DNA of 47,567 nt from an uncultured Oscillospiraceae bacterium. GTDB taxonomy: Bacteria; Bacillota; Clostridia; Oscillospirales; Acutalibacteraceae. Each line of letters begins with the position of its first letter. Within the stretch, counting starts at the first letter, position 1. This document shows positions 32,014-40,137 of this stretch, one piece after another. The DNA lies in assembly GCA_900546785.1 (NCBI GenBank), contig URED01000015.1, positions 1 to 47,567 of the forward strand, written 5' to 3'. Under the pieces are notes generated by a model. It did not search any database and was not told where the DNA came from. It saw only the letters and a program-made list of their open reading frames with translations. The position numbers were made by a program, and so were the translations under genes.

Positions 32014-34467
32014 ATGAGTCAGAATAACAATAATATGTCAATAGAGGATATCCTGCGCGAGGCGCAGGAGGTGCTCAGCAGCATCGGTTCGGAAAGGGAA
32101 GAGCCGGCTGAAGAGGACGTCAAAACCTATGTGCCGCAAAAGAAAAAAACCGCACAGGAAACACGGGAAAGCGCTTCGGCAGATGCTCAGGAGCAGGAAG
32201 AAGAGGTAAAAGAATTTACAGGCAGATCTGCTGAAAACGAGAAACAAGCTGCCCCGGCTCAGGATAAGACCAGAACGATCCCGGCGATCGGCAGTGAACC
32301 GGCAAGTGATAAGACCATTCGCGTGCCGCGGCAAAACACAGGCAGGCAAACTTTTTTCAAAAAGAATTCCGCCGATGAGGAGTATGGCTCCACACCGCCG
32401 CAGATCATCGAAAAAGCGGCAACGATCAAAAGCAAATCACGGTTTGATACGACCTCCGATCTTCAGGAGATCCCTACGATCCTTGCTGTGGAGGAGCTTG
32501 ATAAGACGCGGCGTGTACTGTCTGCGGACCGGCAGGCCGTAACGCAGGAAAACACGGAGGAATATGATCATTCGGATCAGATCAAGCTCAGCGGGTTTGA
32601 TGATGAGATGGACGAAGTGCCTGATATAGATGAAGAGCTTGCCGAAGAGCAGCTTCGTCGCCGCAGAGAGGAAAAGGTAAACAAATTCCGCGTTTTTGTG
32701 CCGGAGGAGCTTTCTGGAGACGATAAAAGCGAGGCGCAAAAGATAACGCACGGCGATTACAGAGACAGAAGCGAGCGCACAAATACGCTGGAACGCCTTT
32801 TTAAAAAGAAAACGGCCGTGCAGCTCCAGCTGTCTTTCACATTTGTTTTCAGCGCGCTTTTGCTTGCCGGCGCGCTTTTGCACGGCACGGGCTATATGCC
32901 GGCGTTCTTAAATCATGATTTTGCATACTGCATTGCCGTTACGGCGGTTTATTCGGCGGCGCTTATCACCAACATAAATATGCTTGCGCACGGCTTTCAT
33001 TTGAAAAAGGGCATCAACTTTGATTTTCCCGTCACCGTTTCGTGCCTTGTTGTGCTGGCGCACTGCATAGCAGCGGCGGCAGGTGTTGATCTGTTGTCTG
33101 ACGGCGGCTCGCTTTTTCCCTGCGCAGCGGTTTTCGGATTGTTTATGTGCGCTTACGGCAGGCTGAAAAAGCTTGTTCGTATCATTCGCAATTTTGAGTA
33201 TCTGACCGCCGGCGGAGAAAAATATACGGTTGAGGATATCGTTAACGAGGTAGACGCCCGCATCATCTCCAAAAATATGCTGGACGGCACGCCGTATTTA
33301 AAATACAGTGTAAAAACGGATTTTCCTACAAGCTTTTTTGAGATATCGTTTGCAAATGAACCGGCGGATAAGATAGCAAAGATACTTTTTCCTGTTATAT
33401 TCGGTTTCAACGCAGCGCTTTTCGTCATTTACGGTATCGTGTATTCCGATTGGCTCATTGCGTTTACGATCGTTACGGCAGGGCTTGTAATATCATGCCC
33501 GTGCGTTACGCTTGCGGCGGTAAATTCCGCGCTTTGCGATGCGTCTAAAAATCTTGAAAAGCGCGGCGCTATGATCTGCGGCTACGAGGGCGCGCATTAT
33601 ATCCACAATTCAAATGCAATCGTGATGGAGGCGTCAGAGCTTTTCGGCGCGCATTCGTGCGCGTTCCACGGCTATAAAACCTTCAACGGCGCAAAGATAG
33701 ACGATGCGCTGCTTCAGACCGCCGCAGTCATTATCCAAACGAACAGCCCGCTTGCAGGTGTGTTTGATTCCGTTATCGTAGGGCAGAATTCCATACTTCC
33801 CACGGCAGAGGGGATCACTTATGAGGATAAAATGGGTACCTCCGCCTGGATATATCAGAGGAAAGTGCTTGTGGGCAACCGCGATCTGCTGATCCGCCAC
33901 GGTGTTTCGGTACCCAAGATAGAGTATGAAAAAAAGTATACGCGCAAGGGCAGAAAGGCGCTCTATCTTGCGGTGGCGGGCAAGATCGCCGCTATGTTCA
34001 TCGTCAGCTACACGGCGGATCCCGCGCTCAAAAAAAGTCTTAAACGCCTTGAAAAAAGCGGTATGACGGTCATATTGAGAAGCTGTGATCCCTATATCAA
34101 CGAAGAGAGCATAACAAAGATATTCGACCTTCCGGAGGGCTTTATAAGAGTCATGACTGCCTCAAACGGCAGAAGCTTTGAAAAATACAGCGGTGCGGTC
34201 GCCGAAAAAAGCCCCGCCTATGCGATCCATAACGGCACAACAAATGCGTTTATCTCCACTGTTCTCGGTGCGGACAAGCTTGTTATGACGGAAAAGATCA
34301 TATCCGCGCTCGTGTCTTTCGGCTCCGCCATAGGCTTCGGCGTTGCCGTGCTGCTTGCCTTTGCAAACGGCCTCAGCCAGCTCAATGATGTAAATATAGT
34401 AATATTCCAACTGTTTTGGGCAGTATTTGTACTTTTGATTACTAAATTTCGGAAAAACGGTATATAA
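32014..34467 (+). CDS. Degenerate P-type ATPase-like membrane protein (probable pseudoenzyme)
   Basis: Residues 1-270 of 817 are hydrophilic, acidic and probably disordered, with three DKT repeats at 84, 99 and 163. Membrane helices follow (about 272-292, 303-322, 338-358, 365-382), then two more around 456-500 containing SCPC (494-497), the transport motif of CPx-type metal ATPases. The DKTGT phosphorylation motif is replaced by EASEL at 539-543, the acceptor Asp by Glu539. VGNRDLLIRHGV (619-630) and KGRKALYLAVAGKIAA resemble the nucleotide domain. TGDN becomes SCDP, and no GDGxND is found. The final two helices are present. It cannot form the normal phospho-intermediate. The ATG at 32014 is preferred over a TTG at 31990 that overlaps rlmB. 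Confidence 0.8.
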   Translation: MSQNNNNMSIEDILREAQEVLSSIGSEREEPAEEDVKTYVPQKKKTAQETRESASADAQEQEEEVKEFTGRSAENEKQAAPAQDKTRTIPAIGSEPASDKTIRVPRQNTGRQTFFKKNSADEEYGSTPPQIIEKAATIKSKSRFDTTSDLQEIPTILAVEELDKTRRVLSADRQAVTQENTEEYDHSDQIKLSGFDDEMDEVPDIDEELAEEQLRRRREEKVNKFRVFVPEELSGDDKSEAQKITHGDYRDRSERTNTLERLFKKKTAVQLQLSFTFVFSALLLAGALLHGTGYMPAFLNHDFAYCIAVTAVYSAALITNINMLAHGFHLKKGINFDFPVTVSCLVVLAHCIAAAAGVDLLSDGGSLFPCAAVFGLFMCAYGRLKKLVRIIRNFEYLTAGGEKYTVEDIVNEVDARIISKNMLDGTPYLKYSVKTDFPTSFFEISFANEPADKIAKILFPVIFGFNAALFVIYGIVYSDWLIAFTIVTAGLVISCPCVTLAAVNSALCDASKNLEKRGAMICGYEGAHYIHNSNAIVMEASELFGAHSCAFHGYKTFNGAKIDDALLQTAAVIIQTNSPLAGVFDSVIVGQNSILPTAEGITYEDKMGTSAWIYQRKVLVGNRDLLIRHGVSVPKIEYEKKYTRKGRKALYLAVAGKIAAMFIVSYTADPALKKSLKRLEKSGMTVILRSCDPYINEESITKIFDLPEGFIRVMTASNGRSFEKYSGAVAEKSPAYAIHNGTTNAFISTVLGADKLVMTEKIISALVSFGSAIGFGVAVLLAFANGLSQLNDVNIVIFQLFWAVFVLLITKFRKNGI

Positions 34468-34468
34468 T
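34463..34468 (+). promoter_or_regulatory. Possible -10 of the rubrerythrin gene
   Basis: TATAAT at 34463-34468, overlapping the stop codon of the preceding gene. No convincing -35 at 17 bp (TTGATT lies at 22 bp), so transcription could also come from upstream. Confidence 0.4.
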
Positions 34469-34478
34469 ATCCTTAGGC

Positions 34479-34623
34479 AAAATCAGTATGAATCTGGTTT
34501 TGAAACGGCAGGCGGCGCATTCGCCTGTAATAAGGACGCACAGGGCATGATGCCCTTGTATATAAGCAAGGAAAAAAGATTTTGATTTTCTTGCTTTAAG
34601 CAAATCCGCAGCTTAAACTGCGG
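34479..34623 (+). other. Hairpin-rich leader of the rubrerythrin gene
   Basis: Five consecutive hairpins fill this stretch: 34479-34501 (AAAATCAG/CTGGTTTT), 34509-34527 (CAGGCG/CGCCTG), 34542-34556 (AGGGCA/TGCCCT), 34564-34596 (a long stem with one bulge) and 34606-34623 (CCGCAG/CTGCGG). The ribosome site follows. I cannot assign it to a known RNA class. The fourth stem could act as a terminator of the preceding gene. Confidence 0.5.
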
Positions 34624-34645
34624 CAGAAAGAAAGGAAAGAATTTT

Positions 34646-35188
34646 ATGAAAAAACTTGACGGAACAAAGACGCAGGCAAATCTGATGGCGGCGTTTGCCG
34701 GCGAGAGCCAGGCGCACACCAAGTACCAGTATTACGCCTCAAAGGCAAAGAAGGACGGTTTTGTTCAGATCGCAAATCTGTTTACAGAGACCTCCAACAA
34801 TGAAAAAGAGCATGCCAAGATCTGGTTCAAGCTCCTTCACGACGGCGGCATACCGGATACCGCCGCAAACCTAAAGGACGCCGCTGCGGGCGAAAATTAT
34901 GAATGGACCGATATGTATGCCACCTTTGCAAAAGAGGCTAAGGAAGAGGGCTTTGATGAGATCGCCTTCCTTTTTGAAAAGGTAGGGGAGATTGAGAAAG
35001 AGCACGAGCAAAGGTATCTTAAATTGCTTGAAAACGTTGAGGGCGGTCTTGTGTTCAGCCGCGACGAGGATAAGATCTGGAAGTGCAGCAACTGCGGGCA
35101 CATCGTTATCGGCAAGGAAGCGCCGGAAATCTGCCCCGTTTGCTCTCACCCCAAGGCTTATTTTGAGATCAAGGCAGAAAACTATTAA
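34646..35188 (+). CDS. rbr: Rubrerythrin
   Basis: A 180-residue oxidative-stress protein of anaerobes. The N-terminal four-helix diiron domain has Glu20 and two ExxH motifs (53-56 and 117-120). The C-terminal rubredoxin-like domain binds iron through Cys147, Cys150, Cys163 and Cys166 (CSNC and CPVC). It reduces hydrogen peroxide to water in the cytoplasm with electrons from NADH via redox partners. GAAAGGAAAG precedes the ATG. The 5' leader is unusually structured. Confidence 0.97.
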   Translation: MKKLDGTKTQANLMAAFAGESQAHTKYQYYASKAKKDGFVQIANLFTETSNNEKEHAKIWFKLLHDGGIPDTAANLKDAAAGENYEWTDMYATFAKEAKEEGFDEIAFLFEKVGEIEKEHEQRYLKLLENVEGGLVFSRDEDKIWKCSNCGHIVIGKEAPEICPVCSHPKAYFEIKAENY

Positions 35189-35198
35189 TGAATAAACG

Positions 35199-35224
35199 CC
35201 CGGCGGGTCACGCCGGGTATTTTT
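35199..35224 (+). terminator. Terminator after rubrerythrin
   Basis: CCCGGCG (35199-35205) pairs with CGCCGGG (35211-35217), five-base loop, followed by TATTTTT. Confidence 0.9.
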
Positions 35225-35286
35225 AAGTATAAGAGATCATGTAAGACGGCAAACCGTTTAAAGATCTTAAGGCAGGAGGGAAGCGC

Positions 35287-36228
35287 GTGTTTTACCAATT
35301 TCAGGATGAAGTTACAACCGTTGATATAGAGGATATAGACAGCCATTATGTTACTGCGGGTTATGTGACCGCAGCGGAATTTGAAAAGATCTATGACAGA
35401 TTCGGCTTTGCTGCTTCAACGGCGCAAAGCATTTCTTCCGATAATCTTTATTTGCACTCCCGCTTCGGCGTGGAGATCTATGATGATTACTGTTTTACAA
35501 AGATGAATATATTAGACGCGCTTGATTTAAAAGGAGAGCGCGATATCGTTGCCGTTTATATCAAGAAAAACCTGCTTATCGTTGTGGACGTGCGCGACAG
35601 GGATTGTTCCACCAGAGATAAATTCCTTGCCTGCCTCAATAAATATTCGCCGATCAACATAACGCTTGAAAAGCTGATCTATGCTTTTTTGGACAGCCTT
35701 ACCGCCGGGGACAGTAAAGTCATAGAGGATAAGGGCTATGAGATCACAAAGCTGGAAGAGCTTGTGCTGCACGGCAAGGCGGAAAATAATTTTAATCTGG
35801 AGCTGCTTCAGATGAAAAAGGAATTGCTTTCCATGCGCAATTATTACGAGCAGCTTATTGATGTGGGCGAGGCGCTTGAAGATAACGAAAACGAGATCTT
35901 TGATGAAAATTATCTTCGTTATATATCAAATTTTACAAAAAAAACAGAGCGCCTGCTTGATGATGTGGAGCTTCTGCGCGGCAGCGTGGTACATCTTCAG
36001 GACGCATATCAGTCGTTTATAGACCTGAAAGCAAACCATACCATGCAGATCTTCACGGTGGTGACCACCATATTTTTTCCGCTCACCCTGATCGTAGGCT
36101 GGTACGGTATGAATTTTACCTCCATGCCGGAGCTTCACTGGAAATACGGGTATCTGTTCGTAATAGCGTTGTCCGTCACCGTGGTCTCCGTTCTGGCAAT
36201 CATCGGCAAAAAGAAAAAATGGATTTAA
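35287..36228 (+). CDS. CorA-family divalent cation transporter
   Basis: A 313-residue protein with a large cytoplasmic N-terminal domain rich in long helices and two C-terminal membrane helices (about 251-271 and 287-307). The selectivity motif YGMNF is at 273-277, between the helices. CorA proteins form pentameric channels for Mg2+ and sometimes Co2+ or Ni2+. The N-terminal domain begins unusually and aligns poorly with E. coli CorA in my reading, as in many Clostridia. GTG start behind GGAGGGA. The stop codon lies in the left terminus of a repeat element. Confidence 0.88.
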   Translation: MFYQFQDEVTTVDIEDIDSHYVTAGYVTAAEFEKIYDRFGFAASTAQSISSDNLYLHSRFGVEIYDDYCFTKMNILDALDLKGERDIVAVYIKKNLLIVVDVRDRDCSTRDKFLACLNKYSPINITLEKLIYAFLDSLTAGDSKVIEDKGYEITKLEELVLHGKAENNFNLELLQMKKELLSMRNYYEQLIDVGEALEDNENEIFDENYLRYISNFTKKTERLLDDVELLRGSVVHLQDAYQSFIDLKANHTMQIFTVVTTIFFPLTLIVGWYGMNFTSMPELHWKYGYLFVIALSVTVVSVLAIIGKKKKWI

Positions 36229-36497
36229 GCTGCCGGGAGTCGAACCCGATATGCTGAAAATGTGCCGGTGCGGCGCCTTTTCCCTTTTTCGCCGTTGATG
36301 GGCGACAGCACATCTGCCGTCTCAAAAGCAAAAATCCATCCACACCGCCATCATTTTCAGTGCTGCGCAGTTTTGCGCGAGCTGATTTTTGGGCGGATAA
36401 AGTAAAAAAAGGTATACTCCGTATACCGAGATTTTAACACAGAATACACGGAATCAGCCGCTTAAAACCATATTGCGCCCGATTCCCGTCAGCTTGA
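36225..36497 (-). mobile_element. MITE-like element, copy 1 (complete)
   Basis: About 273 bp without a coding sequence between corA and the Tex gene. The left end AAGCTGCCGGGAGTCG (from 36227) recurs inverted at the right end (to 36496); 21 of 27 terminal bases match. Positions 36309-36497, read on the minus strand, align closely along their length with 47372-47567. An internal hairpin GGTATAC-TCC-GTATACC is at 36411-36427. No transposase inside, so a non-autonomous element is inferred. The left end starts at the corA stop codon. Confidence 0.75.
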
Positions 36498-36501
36498 TAT
36501 T

Positions 36502-38643
36502 ATGAATATTATTGAAACACTTGCAAAAGAATTTAACGTTAATGAACATCGTATAGAAAATACCGTTGCGCTGCTTGATGAGGGCAATACGATCCCGTTT
36601 ATCGCGCGGTACAGAAAGGAAGCCACCGGCTCGCTTGACGATCAGCTGCTTCGCGGTATTGCGGACAGGCTGGATTATCTGCGCTCTCTTGCAGAGCAAA
36701 AAGAAAAAGTAACAGCTTCCATAACCGAGCAGGGCGCCATGACGGATGAGCTTGCCGCCGCAATAGAATCCGCTGCAACGCTTACGGAGCTTGAGGATAT
36801 CTACCGCCCGTACAGACCCAAAAGAAAAACGAGGGCGTCCGTTGCAAAGGCACGCGGGTTAGAACCGCTTGCAAAAGCGATCCTTGAACAGAAGGACAAT
36901 TTTGACCCGCTTTCGGCAGCACGGGAATTTATAAATGAAGAGGTGCTTACGGCGCAGGACGCTTTAGACGGCGCAAAGGATATTATTGCGGAGATCATTT
37001 CGGACGACGCCAATGTCCGCCGCCAGCTGAGATATATGCTGCGCACGCACGGCACGGTAACGGCAAAGGCGGCAGGCGATGATCCGGGCGTGTATGAAAA
37101 TTACGCGGATTATGCGGAGACGGTATCCAAGATCGCAAACCACAGGATCCTTGCCATAAACCGCGCGGAAAAGGAAAATGTACTTAAAGTAGGCATAGAG
37201 CTTGATAAGGCGATCGGCATGAGCGTACTCACGGGGCTTTACGTAAACGGCACAAATGCGTCCTCGCAGCTTGTCCGCGAGGCGGCGGAGGATTCCTACT
37301 CCCGCCTTGTTTACCCTGCTGTTGAAAGAGAGATCAGAAACGATCTTACACAGCGGGCAAACGGGGATTCCATAAAGGTCTTTGCTAAGAACACGGCGCA
37401 GCTCCTGATGCAGCCGCCGGTGCGCGGCAGGGTCACGATCGGTCTTGACCCCGGCTACAGAACCGGCTGCAAGGTCGCCGTTGTGGACGAGACCGGCAAA
37501 GCGCTCGACACCGCCGTTATCTACTGCGCGCCGCCGCACAGCAAAATAGACGAGGCAAAAAAGATCATAAAGGATCTTGTAAAAAAATACGGCGTTCAGA
37601 TGTTTGCCATCGGCAACGGTACGGCAACCCATGAAACGGAAACGTTTGCCGCAGAGGTCATCAGAGAGCTGGATTGCGGTATTACTTATATGGTGGTCAA
37701 CGAGGCGGGCGCGTCCGTTTATTCCGCCTCAAAGCTTGCCGCAGCGGAATTCCCGCAGTATGACGTTTCCCTGCGTTCCGCCGTTTCCCTTGCAAGACGG
37801 CTTCAGGATCCGCTGGCGGAGCTTGTTAAAATAGATCCAAAATCAATAGGTGTGGGGCAGTATCAGCATGATATGCCGCAAAAGGAACTCAGCCACGCGC
37901 TGGACGCCGTTGTGGAGGACTGCGTAAATTCCGTGGGCGTTGATCTGAATACCGCTTCTCCGGCGCTTTTGCAGCGCGTATCCGGGATAACCGCATCCGT
38001 GGCGGAAAACATTGTAAAATACAGGGAGGAGAACGGCGCGTTCACCTCAAGAAAACAGCTTATGAAGGTGCCCAAGCTCGGCCCAAAGGCATTTGAGCAG
38101 TGCGCCGGCTTTTTAAGGATACCCGGGGCGGAGAATGTGCTGGATAACACTGCCGTGCATCCAGAATCCTATGAAACGGCGGAAAAGCTGCTTGCCCTGT
38201 GCGGCGTTTCCAATCAGGATGTTGCGGCGGGCAATATCACCGCCGTCACAAAGACGGTTGAACAGCAGGGGATCACCGCGCTTGCAAAGGAGCTGGATAC
38301 GGGTGTTCCCACGCTTGCGGATATCGTTTCAGAGATCGGCAAGCCCGGCCGCGACCCGCGCGATGAGCTGCCGCCTCCCATGCTCAGAACGGACGTTATG
38401 GGTATTGAGGACTTAAAGCCCGGCATGGAGCTGAAAGGCACGGTGCGCAATGTAATTGATTTCGGCGCGTTTGTAGACGTCGGCGTGCACCAGGACGGGC
38501 TCGTGCATATCTCCCAGATCTCAAACCGCTTTATCAGGCACCCGTCAGAGGTTCTGAAGGTGGGGCAGATCGTAACCGTTTGGGTGCTCTCCGTTGATCC
38601 TGCCAAAAACCGTATCTCCCTCACGATGAAAAAGCCGGAATAA
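36502..38643 (+). CDS. tex: Tex-family S1 RNA-binding protein
   Basis: A 713-residue protein of normal Tex length. The N-terminus has NTIPFIARYRKEATGSLDD and LEDIYRPYRPKRKTRA. A YqgF/RNase H-like domain begins TIGLDPGYRTGCKVAVVD. Helix-hairpin-helix repeats (VDLNTASPALLQRVSGI, VPKLGPKAFEQCAGFLRI) follow, and an S1 domain ends the protein (GTVRNVIDFGAFVDVGVHQ). Tex proteins bind nucleic acid and affect transcription or RNA turnover. The ATG lies 5 bp after the end of the repeat element and has no visible Shine-Dalgarno sequence. Confidence 0.93.
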   Translation: MNIIETLAKEFNVNEHRIENTVALLDEGNTIPFIARYRKEATGSLDDQLLRGIADRLDYLRSLAEQKEKVTASITEQGAMTDELAAAIESAATLTELEDIYRPYRPKRKTRASVAKARGLEPLAKAILEQKDNFDPLSAAREFINEEVLTAQDALDGAKDIIAEIISDDANVRRQLRYMLRTHGTVTAKAAGDDPGVYENYADYAETVSKIANHRILAINRAEKENVLKVGIELDKAIGMSVLTGLYVNGTNASSQLVREAAEDSYSRLVYPAVEREIRNDLTQRANGDSIKVFAKNTAQLLMQPPVRGRVTIGLDPGYRTGCKVAVVDETGKALDTAVIYCAPPHSKIDEAKKIIKDLVKKYGVQMFAIGNGTATHETETFAAEVIRELDCGITYMVVNEAGASVYSASKLAAAEFPQYDVSLRSAVSLARRLQDPLAELVKIDPKSIGVGQYQHDMPQKELSHALDAVVEDCVNSVGVDLNTASPALLQRVSGITASVAENIVKYREENGAFTSRKQLMKVPKLGPKAFEQCAGFLRIPGAENVLDNTAVHPESYETAEKLLALCGVSNQDVAAGNITAVTKTVEQQGITALAKELDTGVPTLADIVSEIGKPGRDPRDELPPPMLRTDVMGIEDLKPGMELKGTVRNVIDFGAFVDVGVHQDGLVHISQISNRFIRHPSEVLKVGQIVTVWVLSVDPAKNRISLTMKKPE

Positions 38644-38656
38644 ACTTGCAGAGAAA

Positions 38657-38690
38657 AAGGAGCCGTGATTTTCACAGCTCCTTGCTTTTT
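38657..38690. terminator. Bidirectional terminator
   Basis: AAGGAGC (38657-38663) plus GTG pairs with CAC plus GCTCCTT (38677-38683) and is followed by GCTTTTTT. On the minus strand AAAAAGG becomes the T-run, serving the glycogen operon. Confidence 0.85.
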
Positions 38691-38697
38691 TATTCGT

Positions 38698-40119
38698 TTA
38701 TTTCAGCAGTGACTTATACATTTTAATGTATTCGTTTGCAGATTTGCCCCAGCTCATATCGCAGTTCAGCGCGCGCTCCACAAGCGTGGGCCAGTATTCC
38801 TTGTTGTTATAGGCGTCAACAGCTCTGTAGATCGCCCCAAGCATATCGTAAGCGTCATACGTTTTGAATGTAAAGCCGTTGCCTTCGCCGTCGCCGCAGT
38901 CCGTAACGGAATCACGCAGGCCGCCGGTCTCACGCACAATGGGCAGCGTGCCGTAGCGAAGGGCTACCATCTGTGAAAGCCCGCACGGCTCGCTCTTGCT
39001 GGGCATCAGGAACATGTCCGCGCCGGCGTAGATCTTTCTTGCAAGATCGGGCACAAAGCCGAGCCTTAAGCCCACTTTATCCGGGTATTTGTCGTGCAGC
39101 TCGCGGAAAAAGCTTTCGTACTGCCATTCGCCGGAACCGAGCACAACATATTGAATATCCCTTTCCCAAAGGCTTTTTTCCAGCACCTCACGCATCAGGT
39201 CTACGCCCTTGTGGCCTACAAGTCTTGTAACGATGCCAACAAGCGGCGGTTCAGGCCTTACGGCAAGACCCATCATCTTTTGCAGTTCTTCCTTGTTTTT
39301 AGTTTTGTCGGAAACATCACTTGCGCTGTAATTTGCCCAAATTGCAGTATCCGTTTCCGGGTTATAGCTGTCTGTGTCAATACCGTTTAAGATGCCGCAC
39401 AGTTTCCATGAGCGCTGGTTTAAGATGGGGTCAAGTCCGTAGGAATACCACGGGTCAAGTATCTCCTTGGCATAGGACGGCGAAACCGTTGTAACTTTAT
39501 TTGCGCATTCGATACCTGCTTTCATAAAGTTTACAAGTCCGTCGTACTGGATCAGGTCATAGTGTTCTGGGCCGATTCCGAGCACGTCTTCCAGCAGCTC
39601 GTTGCCGTATTTGCCCTGGTATTGGATATTATGAATGGTGAAAACGGTCTTGATATTTTCATATCCCATTCTGGTCGCATAGTAGCAGCTGTAATAGAGC
39701 GGCGTCAGCGCCGTCTGCCAGTCGTTGCAGTGGATAATATCCGGCTTCCAGTCTATTGCGGGGATGATCTCAAGGATCGCCCTGGAGAAAAACGCAAATC
39801 TTTCCGCGTCATCATAATGCCCGTAGATTCCGTCGCGCTTAAAGTAATACTGGTTGTCAAGAAAATAGAATATAACTCCGTTCAGCTTTGTTTCAAAAAT
39901 ACCGCAATACTGCCTTCTCCAGCTTACGGGCACGGAAATGGAAGTGATAAATTTCATTTTATCCTTGTATTCCTGCTTGATGGAATCATAAAGCGGCATA
40001 ACAACGCGGCAGCCGATCAGCCTTTTTCGGAGCGCGATCGGCAGCGAGCCGGCAACGTCGCCGAGCCCGCCGGATGCCATAAACGGATTCGCCTCTGACG
40101 CGGCGTATAAAACTTTCAT
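38698..40119 (-). CDS. glgA: Glycogen synthase (ADP-glucose-dependent)
   Basis: A 473-residue GT5 glycosyltransferase that extends alpha-1,4-glucan from ADP-glucose. The N-terminus is KVLYAASEANPFMASGGLGD. The C-terminal Rossmann domain has GIVTRLVGHKGVDL and SKSEPCGLSQMVALRYGTLP, including the catalytic EPCGL region. The KxGGL motif of E. coli GlgA, whose Lys15 contacts ADP-glucose, is ASGGL here, with Ala at 15. Last gene of glgB-glgC-glgD-glgA; 18 bp separate it from glgD. Confidence 0.95.
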   Translation of the reverse strand: MKVLYAASEANPFMASGGLGDVAGSLPIALRKRLIGCRVVMPLYDSIKQEYKDKMKFITSISVPVSWRRQYCGIFETKLNGVIFYFLDNQYYFKRDGIYGHYDDAERFAFFSRAILEIIPAIDWKPDIIHCNDWQTALTPLYYSCYYATRMGYENIKTVFTIHNIQYQGKYGNELLEDVLGIGPEHYDLIQYDGLVNFMKAGIECANKVTTVSPSYAKEILDPWYSYGLDPILNQRSWKLCGILNGIDTDSYNPETDTAIWANYSASDVSDKTKNKEELQKMMGLAVRPEPPLVGIVTRLVGHKGVDLMREVLEKSLWERDIQYVVLGSGEWQYESFFRELHDKYPDKVGLRLGFVPDLARKIYAGADMFLMPSKSEPCGLSQMVALRYGTLPIVRETGGLRDSVTDCGDGEGNGFTFKTYDAYDMLGAIYRAVDAYNNKEYWPTLVERALNCDMSWGKSANEYIKMYKSLLK

Positions 40120-40137
40120 AATCTTACCTCCCTAAAA

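Noticed and set aside
34533..34546. GGACGCACAGGGC recalls part of the GEMM-I (cyclic di-GMP) riboswitch.
   Set aside because: The following AAACC and the second conserved stem of GEMM-I are absent, and the local bases instead form the AGGGCA/TGCCCT hairpin.
36229..36255. Minus-strand GGGTTCGACTCCCGGCAGC resembles the T-arm and 3' end of a tRNA, and a similar string occurs at 47374-47393.
   Set aside because: No D-arm, anticodon arm or matching acceptor strand lies upstream at tRNA spacing. Both strings are the terminal repeats of the element at 36225 and 47372.
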